64,000 nucleotides of DNA from Ignisphaera cupida (GTDB lineage: Archaea > Thermoproteota > Thermoprotei_A > Sulfolobales > Ignisphaeraceae), in the NCBI RefSeq assembly GCF_030186535.1, contig NZ_JASNVW010000001.1, positions 496,001 through 560,000 of the forward strand. Direction: 5' to 3'. Positions 41,268 to 50,550 of this stretch are shown one piece after another (position 1 is the stretch's first letter; each line of letters opens with the position of its first letter). The position numbers and the translations under genes are program-made. Below the pieces are notes generated by a model. The model was not told where the DNA came from. It did not search any database and worked only from the letters and a program-made list of their open reading frames with translations.

Positions 41268-41861
41268 TTAGATATTCAAAGCTTTAATAACAATATTAAA
41301 TACTTCATCAATATTCTTAGATGCGTCTACAACTATCCAGTTCTTTATTGGATATCCTTCATTAATTAGTTTCCAATACATTCTTCGAACATTGCCTAGA
41401 AACTCCATATTCCTCTCAAATACGTCAGGCACTTTTTGCTTTATTTTTCTTTCTATAGCTATTTTCGGTTCTACGTCAAGGTATATTATGATATTTGGTT
41501 TTGGCATATCTAAGTACTCTATGATTTTTTTAGCTATTTCATAATTAAATCCAAGTGAACATTGATAAGCTATTGTAGATGTGTAGTATCTGTCTATTAA
41601 CACAATATTTCCACTTGCAATAGCTTCTCTAACTTCTTGTTTTTCTCTAAACATATCTAATATATAAAGAAAAAATAGTTCTTGATAGGCTAGGTCTATT
41701 TTTGACTCCAGAAAAAGCTTTATTATGGAGCCATATATTGATGCATAGTTTGGATAAGAAAACATTTTTACTTTAAAACCTTTTTTTAGTAGATATTCCT
41801 TAACCAGATTGCTTAGAGTTGTTTTTCCTGATGCATCAATACCTTCAAACACAATTAGCAT
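41268..41861 (-). CDS. tmk: Thymidylate kinase
   Basis: This P-loop kinase converts dTMP to dTDP. From ATG 41861 the protein opens MLIVFEGIDASGKTTLSNLV, with the P-loop at residues 7-14 of a chain of about 197 residues. DRYYTSTIAYQ is the DR(Y/H) motif that binds the substrate base and phosphate. The lid region near YLDVEPKIAIERK is normal. An in-frame TTG at 41873 is less likely. It is convergent with 5S rRNA and divergent from the cysteine synthase gene. Confidence 0.93.
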   Translation of the reverse strand: MLIVFEGIDASGKTTLSNLVKEYLLKKGFKVKMFSYPNYASIYGSIIKLFLESKIDLAYQELFFLYILDMFREKQEVREAIASGNIVLIDRYYTSTIAYQCSLGFNYEIAKKIIEYLDMPKPNIIIYLDVEPKIAIERKIKQKVPDVFERNMEFLGNVRRMYWKLINEGYPIKNWIVVDASKNIDEVFNIVIKALNI

Positions 41862-41926
41862 AATAACACACAAATTTTGTATGATTTGTCAGAAAATATA
41901 AATGCTCTTAGCTGAGTGATGTTCAA

Positions 41927-42847
41927 ATGAATATTCTAAGACTTATTGGAAATACACCAATGGTTGAAATTAAGAATGTGAAACTTGATAATAACTGTAA
42001 GCTTTTTGCAAAGCTGGAATATTTTAATCCTACAGGTAGTCATAAAGATAGGATAGCTGTTTACATGATAAGAGGGGCTATGAAAAAATATAATCTTAAA
42101 CCAGGTGATTATATTGTTGAGGCTTCAAGTGGTAATACAGCAATTTCTGTTACTTTTGTTGCTAAGAGACTTGGGTTCAAACCTGTTATTGTAATTCCAA
42201 AATCAACGAGTGCTGCGAAAATAAGGATCTTAGAGATGTTAGGTGCAGAAATAGTTTATGGTGATGAGGATCCAAATTCTCCAAACTACTACATAAAAAT
42301 TGCTGAGAAAATAGCTATGGAGAGAAATGGTGTTTTTCTAAATCAGTATGCAAATCCCGATAATGCTTTAGCACATTATGAAACAACAGCCAGGGAGATA
42401 TGGGAGCAGATGAAGGGTGAAATAAATGCATTTGTCATGGGTGTTGGCACTGGTGGAACAATAACAGGTGTTGGAAGATATTTAAAGGAGAGAAAGAGAG
42501 ATATTAAGATAGTTGCCGTTACACCAAAAGGTTCGAAACTTGCTGGTGGTAACGGAGAGGATAGAATAGAGGGACTTTTACATAAGGATGTGCCACAGCT
42601 TTTGGATAAATCAATAATTGATTACATAGTTGAAGTTTCATATAGAGAGGCATTAAATATGGCATTGTATCTTGTTAAAGAAGAAGGTATTTTAGCTGGA
42701 ATATCTTCAGGTGCAAACGTGGTTGGAGCTATAAAAATTTCTAAGGAGTTGCCACAGGGCTCCAAGATAGTTACAGTAATTGCAGATTCAATATTTAGAT
42801 ATATAGAAGAGTTGCGTTATTTTCAAAATACTACTTCATTTCGCTAA
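41927..42847 (+). CDS. Cysteine synthase (PLP-dependent, CysK/OPSS type)
   Basis: This 306-residue fold-type II PLP enzyme makes cysteine from an activated serine and sulfide. LIGNTPMVEI opens the chain. The PLP lysine is in NPTGSHKDRIAVYM near residue 43, the substrate loop is ASSGNTAIS, the glycine loop is GVGTGGTITGVGRYL, and GISSGAN is in the C-terminal part. Whether it uses O-acetylserine or O-phosphoserine cannot be fixed by eye; the SerK-like gene at 37.6 kb would supply the latter. It overlaps the pcc1 gene tail to tail by 17 bases. Confidence 0.9.
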   Translation: MNILRLIGNTPMVEIKNVKLDNNCKLFAKLEYFNPTGSHKDRIAVYMIRGAMKKYNLKPGDYIVEASSGNTAISVTFVAKRLGFKPVIVIPKSTSAAKIRILEMLGAEIVYGDEDPNSPNYYIKIAEKIAMERNGVFLNQYANPDNALAHYETTAREIWEQMKGEINAFVMGVGTGGTITGVGRYLKERKRDIKIVAVTPKGSKLAGGNGEDRIEGLLHKDVPQLLDKSIIDYIVEVSYREALNMALYLVKEEGILAGISSGANVVGAIKISKELPQGSKIVTVIADSIFRYIEELRYFQNTTSFR

Positions 42848-43079
42848 TAGTCTTCATGGCTATGGATATATGCTCTAAAAGATCGTCTACAGTATTTCTA
42901 AATGTCAATATTTTTGTATCTGAGCTTTTAATAACTATTTTCATTGATTCATTCTGGCAAATCATGTCAATGGTTATTGTACTAGGCGCTGTAACATTAT
43001 CTGGTTCAACTGCTTTTATAATTGATTCGCATATTCTTTTATTCTTTATTGTTATTTCCATGTTCAATTCAATCATCAT
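42831..43079 (-). CDS. KEOPS complex subunit Pcc1
   Basis: This 82-residue protein matches Pcc1, the dimerisation subunit of the KEOPS complex that makes t6A37 in ANN-decoding tRNAs. ICESIIKAVEPDNVTAPSTITIDM carries the conserved PDN, and TFRNTVDDLLEHISIAMKTI is the C-terminal DDLL helix. Its start overlaps the stop of the RecJ/Cdc45-like gene by 4 bases. Kae1 and Bud32 are encoded at 45.9-47.6 kb; Cgi121 is not in the window. Confidence 0.85.
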   Translation of the reverse strand: MMIELNMEITIKNKRICESIIKAVEPDNVTAPSTITIDMICQNESMKIVIKSSDTKILTFRNTVDDLLEHISIAMKTISEMK

Positions 43080-44257
43080 TTTATTAAATCCCCAACATTT
43101 TGTAGATTTGAAAATACAACATAGTTTTTATCTACGTTAAGCTCTTTTTCAATAGGCCACCTAGCTTCAACTAGCTGTATAGGCATAAAATACTCCTTGC
43201 CATTAGTAAACACAGTCACATCCTCTGCTAATCCAACTCCTTTTAAAATTCTATACAAAGTGTATAGAGGTGGTAGTGTAGGTTCTGTTGATACATCAAC
43301 AACACCTATTCTAACACCTTTAACAATGAATCTTTTAATGGCTAAACCCTTAATTAGATTATCTATAAAGCTTTTGAATTGTTTTAAAGTTGAATACATT
43401 TTTGATTTTGCATAGTTCAGCAATTTAGGCTCTAAAGCAATGTACAAAGGTGACTCAAGACCTTTATAATCCATGTAAAACGAAAAAGAGTATACAGCTT
43501 CATATGGATCCTCAATTTCATCAACATTCTTCACCACAATCTTATTGCCTAAAATAGGTACAGCCATTCTTCCATATCCCGACACCACTCTTTCAATCTC
43601 ATCAGCAACTCCCTTCACAATGTTTTTATCCTTAGCCATTAAAATCCTATTAACAATTTCTAAACTTGTCTTATCATCAAGTGAAACACCTACAATGTAA
43701 GGTTCCAGGGTTTTTGCAAGAGCTTGTGCTACATCTCTTCGTGGATAGCCAAATAACCTAAGGCTTTGCACATACTCCCACACATCTTTTGATAAAGCCT
43801 CACTTAAAACTTGCTTATGTATTTCTACAAGGTTTTCATCATATAATGTAGAACGTGTAATCGACAACATTGCAGCTATTGTCAATACCTCAATTGTTTT
43901 CGGAACAATCCAATAATTCTTAATATTTTTTAGAAGATGTGCAGATGTTGATTGCAATACTGTTACATCTTTTTCCAGAAAATCATCTATAGAGAAAAAT
44001 CTTGTGCTAGACAATGGACTTCTCTGCGTTACCCCAACCCCAATTATAATTCCCTCACCAGCTGGTTTAGACACTTCATAAAATGGTGATAAAAATATAT
44101 CAACATCGTATTCTTTAAAGAATCTGAGGAGAAGAGATGCTGAAAAAACACAATCTATTGTTGGCGCATATAAAATATAAAGTCCTTTGAACTGTTTAGC
44201 TAAAGCTATTAATTCTTTGAATTGCCTAGGCACAATAAAACGCCCTTTTCTTTTCAC
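43076..44257 (-). CDS. RecJ/Cdc45-like protein with degenerate DHH motifs
   Basis: This 393-residue protein belongs by context and general alpha/beta pattern to the archaeal RecJ/Cdc45-like (DHH) group. The usual DHH and DxD metal motifs are not visible; the corresponding regions read YAPTIDCVFSASLLLRFFKE and EGIIIGVGVTQRSP. The operon order uS15, this gene, Pcc1 is one that I associate with RecJ/Cdc45 homologues in archaea. If right, it would be a catalytically inactive partner of GINS-MCM in replication. Only a structure-level comparison can settle it. Confidence 0.55.
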   Translation of the reverse strand: MKRKGRFIVPRQFKELIALAKQFKGLYILYAPTIDCVFSASLLLRFFKEYDVDIFLSPFYEVSKPAGEGIIIGVGVTQRSPLSSTRFFSIDDFLEKDVTVLQSTSAHLLKNIKNYWIVPKTIEVLTIAAMLSITRSTLYDENLVEIHKQVLSEALSKDVWEYVQSLRLFGYPRRDVAQALAKTLEPYIVGVSLDDKTSLEIVNRILMAKDKNIVKGVADEIERVVSGYGRMAVPILGNKIVVKNVDEIEDPYEAVYSFSFYMDYKGLESPLYIALEPKLLNYAKSKMYSTLKQFKSFIDNLIKGLAIKRFIVKGVRIGVVDVSTEPTLPPLYTLYRILKGVGLAEDVTVFTNGKEYFMPIQLVEARWPIEKELNVDKNYVVFSNLQNVGDLIK

Positions 44258-44454
44258 TCTCCTTGTATACAGTTTCTATTTCTTAGTTTTAAAAACCTAT
44301 TCCATTTTCATATTCTCACTTCATAATTTATTTTTACTTAATAGACAGATCCAAATTCATAACTATTTTGAACTAGAATTCAATAATTGATACATGGGCT
44401 AAATAAGCAAATAATGAACTGAAATCAGAACAAGCTATGTAAGGTAAAATGGAT

Positions 44455-44970
44455 TTACTGTGACTGTGATTCTGATGATGTTGCAGTGGAGCTGCTTTGT
44501 AATACCCCTCCAAGATATTGAGCAACTAATAGTTTTGCTCTTTCTGGGTCATATTCAAAATCTGGAGGTAATTTACCAACACGCTTATAATATTTTATCA
44601 ATGCTTTAATTTTAGACTCCGTTTCTATTAACCCCCTCTTACTTGCATAATCCTTTGGCTGCTCAGATAAGTGTCTTCTTAAATTAACAGCTTTTGCCAT
44701 TAATCTCAGCAAGTCTTCTGGAACCGGCAATGCCACACCATGTTTCTCAAGAATTTTTGTTAATTTCATACCTGTAATACTCTTAACCAAGGGAACACCA
44801 TATTGATCTCTTAAAATAATTCCAATCATAGATGGGGTGTAACCAATTTTAGCTAACTCAACAACTATAGCTTCAATTTCATCAGGAGTATATCTAACCC
44901 ATTTCGGAGGTCCAAGTCTAGCAGGTCTAGTTGAATGCGATTCTCCTTTATCTCTTTTTTTCCCTGCCAT
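44455..44970 (-). CDS. rps15: 30S ribosomal protein uS15 with Ser-rich tail
   Basis: This is archaeal/eukaryotic-type uS15: [49 protein letters not shown] at the N-terminus and [39 protein letters not shown] in the rRNA-binding core. The protein is 171 residues because of a C-terminal extension past [15 protein letters not shown] that ends in a run of Ser, Thr and Gln, longer than the usual archaeal form. It is the first gene of the likely uS15-RecJ-like-Pcc1 operon. The gap of 197 bases after it holds no recognised feature. Confidence 0.95.
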   Translation of the reverse strand: MAGKKRDKGESHSTRPARLGPPKWVRYTPDEIEAIVVELAKIGYTPSMIGIILRDQYGVPLVKSITGMKLTKILEKHGVALPVPEDLLRLMAKAVNLRRHLSEQPKDYASKRGLIETESKIKALIKYYKRVGKLPPDFEYDPERAKLLVAQYLGGVLQSSSTATSSESQSQ

Positions 44971-45121
44971 GCACTATTCACACAGTAAATACATGATCTT
45001 CCTAAAGATATGAATTACACACTCTTATAAATTTTTCTATAGAGTTCTTCATCTAATATCAACATTCTAACCTCTTTTCAGTCCTCAATGATAAAACTTT
45101 CAATTGTAAAAAGAAGAAATA

Positions 45122-45712
45122 TTAGCTACAAACAGATTTGTTGCTTACACAAAATCTCTGTAACCATAACCCAAGCTCTTTGAATGCTTTACCTCGATGT
45201 GAATATCTATTCTTTTCCTCTATACTCATTTCAGCAAATGTTTTTGTAGAACCTACAGGAATGAATATTGGATCATAGCCAAATCCCTTATCCCCTCTTA
45301 TCTCAAAGGATATAAGCCCTTCTGTAACACCTTTGAATAGGTGAATAACATTATTAGAAAGCGCTAATGCAACTACTGCAACAAATCTTGCTTTTCTAAG
45401 CTCAATTTCTTTATAGTCTTCAAGTAGTTTTAGTATACCCTTCAGCCCAATTGTTTTATAAACATAGCTACTGTATGGACCAGGAAATCCATTTAGAACG
45501 TTTATAAAAAGTCCAGAATCTTCAACAACAACTGGTTTCTTAATCTCTTGATAAGCATTTTGTGCAGCAATTCTTGCTATCTCATCCAATGACTCATGCT
45601 GAATCTCAATCTTCTTAACATTTATGGGTTTAATAACAATTCCAAATTCCTTAAGTATTGCCTCGGCTTCTCTAACTTTATTCATGTTATTAGTTACAAA
45701 AAAGATCTCCAT
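45122..45712 (-). CDS. XTP/dITP diphosphatase (HAM1/RdgB family)
   Basis: This house-cleaning pyrophosphatase removes non-canonical purine nucleotides. The chosen ATG at 45712 gives MEIFFVTNNMNKVREAEAIL, the family N-terminus (T-x-N-x-x-K). VVEDSGLFINVLNGFPGPYSSYV and KGFGYDPIFIPVGSTKTFAEMSIEEKNRYSHRGKAF are canonical substrate-binding segments. About 196 residues. It follows bud32 after 169 bases on the same strand and might share the Kae1-Bud32 transcript. Confidence 0.92.
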   Translation of the reverse strand: MEIFFVTNNMNKVREAEAILKEFGIVIKPINVKKIEIQHESLDEIARIAAQNAYQEIKKPVVVEDSGLFINVLNGFPGPYSSYVYKTIGLKGILKLLEDYKEIELRKARFVAVVALALSNNVIHLFKGVTEGLISFEIRGDKGFGYDPIFIPVGSTKTFAEMSIEEKNRYSHRGKAFKELGLWLQRFCVSNKSVCS

Positions 45713-45881
45713 AATAATCAAAACCTCATTCATTCAAAGATTGAATCACATTTTAAATTTTAATTCTATTTGAAATTCAAAAGTAGATCACCTCAACTCA
45801 CAGCACAAACCTTAGTTAATAACATCAGAAATCTTAATACATTCAATTATTACATGTGATTACTTATTGATTAATCTATAA

Positions 45882-46640
45882 TTATGTAACCCACTCACTT
45901 CTAAGTTTTCTTTCAGCAATGTACCTACCTCTCAACCTAATATTTTTCACAGTATTAATAATCTTGTTTGCAAAATTTTCATTAACAGCATCTTTATAGC
46001 CATTAATAAAACAGTTCTTCATGATGTTCTCAAATTTTTTATGAGCACTTTCAATAGATCTAAAAAATATGTGCACATCTATAGCCTTATCCTCAATTCT
46101 TTTAGTGATGACAGCTAAGCCAAAGTCTATAATGTGCACAGCACTATCTTTGGATATAATTACATTACTTGTTGTTAAGTCTCCATGAACAATATCATTT
46201 TTATGAAGAAGCCCTGCATAAAATCCTATTGTTTTTGATATTCTACATAAATCTTCATTGTTTATTTTCTCGACAATATCTCTAAAATTCTCCCCATCTA
46301 TAAATGTCATTATAAGAAAACAATCTTTTAAATCAACAAAAAGAGGTGTTGGAGCCTTAATACCTATTGAAAGCACTTTCCACAGTATTTTAGTTTCAAG
46401 CTCTGTTCTATATCTTCTCATCTGAATATCTAGCTCTTTTGGCATGTAGGGTTTTGGAAATCGCCATTTAATAACAGAATCTATGCCCATGAACCTTGCT
46501 TTGAATATATATGATTCTGCTCCCATTGACAATAGCTCTATAGAATCAAGAATTTTCATAATCCTAGTTCCATTATTATCAACAATTGCATAACTTTCCT
46601 TAAGCATCTTCCTAATTGACTCAGGTAACTCTATCTCCAT
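45882..46640 (-). CDS. KEOPS kinase/ATPase Bud32
   Basis: This 252-residue small atypical kinase is associated with Kae1 in t6A synthesis. The N-lobe contains LLSMGAESYIFKARFMGIDSVIKWRFPKPY with the ATP-binding Lys. HGDLTTSNVII is the catalytic loop, and HIIDFGLAV is the DFG segment. The chain is slightly longer than the usual 210-230 residues owing to an N-terminal extension of about 25 residues and the tail. It overlaps kae1 by 10 bases. In some archaea the two are fused. Confidence 0.93.
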   Translation of the reverse strand: MEIELPESIRKMLKESYAIVDNNGTRIMKILDSIELLSMGAESYIFKARFMGIDSVIKWRFPKPYMPKELDIQMRRYRTELETKILWKVLSIGIKAPTPLFVDLKDCFLIMTFIDGENFRDIVEKINNEDLCRISKTIGFYAGLLHKNDIVHGDLTTSNVIISKDSAVHIIDFGLAVITKRIEDKAIDVHIFFRSIESAHKKFENIMKNCFINGYKDAVNENFANKIINTVKNIRLRGRYIAERKLRSEWVT

Positions 46641-47632
46641 AAAATGTCAACCTCATCAATTCTCCACCTTTGCTTAACAATAGCAGATTTTAAATCAATT
46701 GATAAACCAGCTTTAAATCCAAGCAGACCAGTCCATGCTATCATAACACCATTATCAACAGCATATTGTGGAGGTACAACACCTATAGAAGCATTATATA
46801 TCTTAGCCATTTCAATGAATTTATCTTTTAGTATTGGACTTGCAGCAACACCTCCAACCAACATTATTTCTTTTTTTCTTGTATGCATTAAGCATCTAGC
46901 AGAAACCTCTAAAACACTATTATAAGCAATTTCTCTTAAGGTTAAACATATATCATTTAAGTCAACACCTCTTTTGAGCGCTCTTAACGCTGTTGTTAAT
47001 AGACCTGAAAATGCTATGTCCTGCCCCTTAACAACATATGGAAAATCAGGCAAGATCTTTTTACCTTCTTCAGCACATCTATCAACAACATGCAAGCCTC
47101 CAACAACATAAGGAGGTCCTAGACCAGCTTCTCTTGCAAAAGTATCTAGAAGATTTCCTAGTGCAATATCAAGTGTTTCTCCAAAAACTCTATACCTCTT
47201 ATCAAGATATGCTATAATAGCTGTATTGCCACCTGATAAATATACTGTAACAGGGTCTTTTAAACCTGTTAGTTTTAAGCCTATTTCGACATGCGCCACA
47301 GCATGGTTTACGGGAACTAGGGGCTTATTGAGATAAGCAGAAAGTGTTCTAGCAATTGTTGCGCCAACTCTTAGGCATGGACCTAGCCCAGGGCCTAGCG
47401 CTACTGCCACAGCGTCTATGTTCAATGGATTTAGAGATGACTTTGCAAAGGCGTTTTTGAGTATTTGAGGTGCTTTTTCAGCAAGAAATCTTGATGATTC
47501 TCTTGGATGTATGCCACCATGTTTTGGAATATACTGAACTCGTTCATCAGCTAAAATAAAATTCTCCTCATTATCTGTTACTACTCCAACACCAAATGTG
47601 TGTGCAGACGACTCAATACCAACAACAATCAC
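46631..47632 (-). CDS. tRNA N6-adenosine threonylcarbamoyltransferase Kae1
   Basis: This ASKHA-fold catalytic subunit of KEOPS transfers threonylcarbamoyl to A37. [16 protein letters not shown] is the N-terminal phosphate loop, the iron-binding HAVAHVEIG lies near residue 108, and [22 protein letters not shown] and [13 protein letters not shown] follow in family order. Its 333 residues match archaeal Kae1. ATG 47632 overlaps the eS31 stop. The gene is part of Spt4-eS24-eS31-Kae1-Bud32, a common archaeal order. Confidence 0.96.
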   Translation of the reverse strand: MIVVGIESSAHTFGVGVVTDNEENFILADERVQYIPKHGGIHPRESSRFLAEKAPQILKNAFAKSSLNPLNIDAVAVALGPGLGPCLRVGATIARTLSAYLNKPLVPVNHAVAHVEIGLKLTGLKDPVTVYLSGGNTAIIAYLDKRYRVFGETLDIALGNLLDTFAREAGLGPPYVVGGLHVVDRCAEEGKKILPDFPYVVKGQDIAFSGLLTTALRALKRGVDLNDICLTLREIAYNSVLEVSARCLMHTRKKEIMLVGGVAASPILKDKFIEMAKIYNASIGVVPPQYAVDNGVMIAWTGLLGFKAGLSIDLKSAIVKQRWRIDEVDILWR

Positions 47633-47817
47633 TTTTTCCTTTCCTCAACAAATATAGTGTAGTTGCACTTTCCACAATGCCATCTAGGCTTACCAGTTCT
47701 GTGAAACGCCATTACAGAGCCACATCTTGGGCAAAGCCTATTTTTAAGTTTTATACTTCCTGTTTTATAGTCGTATTCATACAGCTGTGATCTAAATCTC
47801 TTTGTTTTTTCAGCCAC
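47629..47817 (-). CDS. rps27ae: 30S ribosomal protein eS31 (S27ae)
   Basis: This 62-residue zinc-ribbon ribosomal protein has ligands CPRCG and, after [37 protein letters not shown] is the archaeal S27ae pattern. It overlaps kae1 by 4 bases and follows eS24 by 21 bases. Archaea lack the ubiquitin fusion found in eukaryotes, and none is present here. Confidence 0.95.
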   Translation of the reverse strand: MAEKTKRFRSQLYEYDYKTGSIKLKNRLCPRCGSVMAFHRTGKPRWHCGKCNYTIFVEERKK

Positions 47818-47838
47818 TTCCTACACCTCATCTAAAAC

Positions 47839-48180
47839 CTAGCTTTCTAATCCAAGTCTTTTGAGTATATACTTTGGCTCGACAAGTCTTATAAAATTCC
47901 TATCCAAATATATGTGTACATGAGCTTTAGAACTGCCTCTACCATACTCTGACAAAATTTTTTTCACAATTATCATATCTTCTGCAACACCATAAATAGA
48001 TGCCAATATCTTCTGCAACTCCTTTCTTGAAGGTGTACCCCTTGTTACATGATCTAAATAAACTTCTAGCTCTATTCTCGACAATAACTTGTTTTCCTCC
48101 TCTCTAGTCACTGTTACAGAGAGATCATCGCTAATCTTAATTGTTTTACCGGCATAACCAAGCTTTATACCACTGCTCAT
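47839..48180 (-). CDS. rps24e: 30S ribosomal protein eS24
   Basis: This 113-residue ribosomal protein has the archaeal eS24 pattern: ENKLLSRIELEVYLDHVTRGTPSRKELQKILASIYG and EYGRGSSKAHVHIYLDR. The N-terminal 20 residues include an extension before the first strand. It lies between spt4 (11-base gap) and eS31 in the same operon. Confidence 0.93.
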   Translation of the reverse strand: MSSGIKLGYAGKTIKISDDLSVTVTREEENKLLSRIELEVYLDHVTRGTPSRKELQKILASIYGVAEDMIIVKKILSEYGRGSSKAHVHIYLDRNFIRLVEPKYILKRLGLES

Positions 48181-48191
48181 AGCTTTTCACC

Positions 48192-48404
48192 TTAAGCACC
48201 AACCTTTATAGCATATCTCCCTGGGGTTTTTATACCTAAAAGTTTTGCTACCATGGATTTATCAGGATCTAAAACAATAACAATACCACTCCACTCAGTT
48301 GAAAATTCTTTTGATCCGCAAACTGGACATATCTCGGTTTCTGATGGCACAAGAGCTTTACATTTTATACATGCTTTAAATGCTTTAGATGACATTTTAG
48401 ACAT
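48192..48404 (-). CDS. spt4: Transcription elongation factor Spt4 (RpoE'')
   Basis: This 70-residue zinc-binding partner of Spt5 binds the RNA polymerase clamp. It has Cys pairs CIKCK and CPVCG, followed by the conserved EWSGIVIVLDPDKSMVAKLLGIKTPGRYAIKV. Met codons at residues 1 and 4 are both possible. It heads the minus-strand operon with eS24, eS31, kae1 and bud32. The gap to the divergent gene at 48485 is 80 bases. Confidence 0.93.
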   Translation of the reverse strand: MSKMSSKAFKACIKCKALVPSETEICPVCGSKEFSTEWSGIVIVLDPDKSMVAKLLGIKTPGRYAIKVGA

Positions 48405-48484
48405 TTAGCTTCTCACCTTTAATATTTGAAAATCAACGTTAACTAGATATAGTTTGGAAAATTAATGAGTTTTTATGTAAAAAG

Positions 48485-49267
48485 GTGCTCATATTGAAAA
48501 TACATGAGAATTGCAAAGTTATTGCATCTGAAAATGGTTTAGGAGAGAATTTTGTGAATTATTTTAGGCAACTGATTAAAATAGCTCATGAAACACCTGT
48601 TTACATAGCTATAGAGCCAGCTACAATAACTATACTAATTGAAAATGTTAAATACAGCTTAGCTATTGCACCAGGTTCTGCCATAATATGCGATAACGTT
48701 GTTGAAACATCTTTTCAATATGTTTATAAAGTTGCTGAAATTACTTGGATTGATACAAAAATTCTAGTACCATATGCAAAAAATTTTGTGTGTAGTCACA
48801 GAGTAAAGCAGCTTGACCTTGAAATAGATCTTAATGAAGAATTAGGTATACCACATATATGTATCGATGATGAATTTTCTTCTGAAAGTTTTATTGAATT
48901 AATTCGTGGAGGAGTTGCTGAATTTAAAAGGTATAACAATGTTTATGAGGGGCGCATAGAAATATCTGTTAAAAGTACACCTTTCTTCTATTTCGTTAAG
49001 GGGTTTGGTATTAAGTTAAGATATGAAAATGTAAATGCAAAGTATTTTGCATTCAACATTGATTCAAAATATGTAGCATATCTAGACGATTTAATTAAAC
49101 TAGGTAATAATGATGTTATTTTGCATAGTTTTGGCGAAGGTTACATAGTCTCCTTTTATGAGATTAGCAATGTTGAGAATATGCTATATGCTCTTGCCTT
49201 GTTCTCTGCATATTTAAGAAATATTGATGACCCAAGAGCTAGAGCTTATCGAAGTAGGTTTATTTAA
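48485..49267 (+). CDS. Hypothetical protein, crenarchaeal
   Basis: This 260-residue protein without signal peptide or membrane helix starts at GTG 48485 (MLILKIHENCKVIASENG). It seems rich in beta strands, with segments PVYIAIEPATITILIENVKYSLAIAPGSAIICDN and a C-terminal helix ENMLYALALFSAYLRNI. A fairly conserved-looking acidic patch, IDDEFSSESFIELIRGG, lies mid-chain. I do not recognise the family. It is divergent from spt4 and convergent with the PqqD-like gene. Confidence 0.5.
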   Translation: MLILKIHENCKVIASENGLGENFVNYFRQLIKIAHETPVYIAIEPATITILIENVKYSLAIAPGSAIICDNVVETSFQYVYKVAEITWIDTKILVPYAKNFVCSHRVKQLDLEIDLNEELGIPHICIDDEFSSESFIELIRGGVAEFKRYNNVYEGRIEISVKSTPFFYFVKGFGIKLRYENVNAKYFAFNIDSKYVAYLDDLIKLGNNDVILHSFGEGYIVSFYEISNVENMLYALALFSAYLRNIDDPRARAYRSRFI

Positions 49268-49300
49268 AAAATATTTTCATTTATTTTTAACGTGTTAATA

Positions 49301-49606
49301 TCACGAGACTTTTTCAAGAAGATTTACCTCCACAAGCTTATCTATTATATCTGTAACGGCATTATACAGCGTTGCTATATCTACTTCTTCTTGAATAGCC
49401 TCAGCAAGACTTTCAACAATTTTTCCAACTGTTGTTTCTCCATCACACATATTCCATACATAGTAAACTGCTGGTGCTAATGCATATGCTTTTTCCTCAT
49501 CTACCGCAACAATGAAATCTCCTCTGTCAATTCCTATCTCAGTTCCTTTCTTCCTATATACTTCATTCCATCTTGGATGCTGCTCAGCTGGTTGATCTTG
49601 CATCAT
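49301..49606 (-). CDS. PqqD-like small protein
   Basis: This 101-residue protein has the PqqD winged-helix-like pattern: RGDFIVAVDEEKAYALAPAVYYVWNMCDGETTVGKIVESLAEA. The sequence LAPAVYYVWNMCDGETTVGKI is the family core (usually LN-x-x-a-x-x-i-W-x-l-cDG-x-xtv-x-e-i). PqqD proteins chaperone RiPP precursor peptides for radical SAM enzymes. No such enzyme is beside it; the upstream gene, 3 bases away, is the ssDNA-binding protein. In archaea this family often stands alone with unknown function. Confidence 0.78.
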   Translation of the reverse strand: MMQDQPAEQHPRWNEVYRKKGTEIGIDRGDFIVAVDEEKAYALAPAVYYVWNMCDGETTVGKIVESLAEAIQEEVDIATLYNAVTDIIDKLVEVNLLEKVS

Positions 49607-49609
49607 ATT

Positions 49610-50044
49610 TCACCTTCTTCCACCAAATCTACCTCTTCCTCTAGAGCCTCTACCAAATCTGGATCTTCCCAAAGGTTTGCCACCTTCAGCTTTAGGCATT
49701 TCCTCTGGTATTGAATCTGCAGATACAACAGCATCATCACTTAGTTTTGAAAACTCGCTATTCTTTCCAGCATTAAGCTGAACTTCTCCCTTAAATGATG
49801 TTACCCAAGCATTTTTAATTTCAATAACATCGCCAACATTGAGCAAAGATGCTTTTTGACCCCATACTACAAGTTTTACTCTTCCAGTATCGTCTCCAAC
49901 AATATATTCTCCAAGAGTTCTCATACCTGCTTTTGTCTCTATGGTTCTTGTACCAAAACTCTCCAGAACTCTTACATCAATTGTTATTCCTTCCATTCCT
50001 GGTTTTAAATCTTTTACCTTTGTTACAGATTCAGGATTTGACAT
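49610..50044 (-). CDS. ssb: Crenarchaeal single-stranded DNA-binding protein (single OB fold)
   Basis: This 144-residue protein resembles the Sulfolobus SSB. The OB fold spans about residues 1-105: VTKVKDLKPGMEGITIDVRVLESFGTRTIETKAGMRTLGEYIVGDDTGRVKLVVWG and VGDVIEIKNAWVTSFKGEVQLNAGKNSEF. A low-complexity linker follows, then an Arg/Gly-rich tail, GRSRFGRGSRGRGRFGGRR. The tail may mediate protein or nucleic-acid contacts. A TATA-like CTTATAAGC (minus strand, about 50088-50096) lies upstream. It is co-oriented with the PqqD-like gene. Confidence 0.88.
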   Translation of the reverse strand: MSNPESVTKVKDLKPGMEGITIDVRVLESFGTRTIETKAGMRTLGEYIVGDDTGRVKLVVWGQKASLLNVGDVIEIKNAWVTSFKGEVQLNAGKNSEFSKLSDDAVVSADSIPEEMPKAEGGKPLGRSRFGRGSRGRGRFGGRR

Positions 50045-50166
50045 TCAAATCGAGCTCGTATTTGTGGGTTGAAACAGCTTTGCTTACAAAGCTTATAAGT
50101 ATAGTTGGTTTGATTTGCTGAAAAACTATTTTTCTGTGAATGTTTGCTATATACTTGTGAAAAAAC

Positions 50167-50385
50167 TTGCAGAACAGAGAAATAGACGAATATATGATAA
50201 ATCTAAAGAGTCTTGAAAAAGCAAAACTTATTTATGATAAAGTTTCGGATTCTATTCATATCATTATAGAGGAGGAGGATGCTGATAAGGCTGTGCTACT
50301 TGAAAATAATATTGCCATTAGAATTAAAAATGGAAAAATAATAGAAATAACAATATATGATCTTACAAAAATACTTCAAGACTAG
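50167..50385 (+). CDS. DUF2283-like small protein
   Basis: This 72-residue protein contains the DUF2283 pattern: KLIYDKVSDSIHIIIEEEDADKAVLLENNIAIRIKNGKIIEITIYDLTKIL, a short beta-meander that starts at YD and ends in a hydrophobic strand. The start TTG at 50167 is assumed; internal Met 10 is possible. Function unknown. The following 270-base gap contains the inverted repeat described separately. Confidence 0.6.
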   Translation: MQNREIDEYMINLKSLEKAKLIYDKVSDSIHIIIEEEDADKAVLLENNIAIRIKNGKIIEITIYDLTKILQD

Positions 50386-50550
50386 TTTCTAAAAATCAAC
50401 TCTCTACATACCATAAAATGATCTGCAAGTTCATTGTTCTCTCCATATATTTTATGAATTTGTGAGAAACAATTTTATATGAAAATTCAATTGAATTGCT
50501 AACCGGAATCTAAAAATCGATCTTAGTCTAAACAATGTTAAGTTTTTAGC

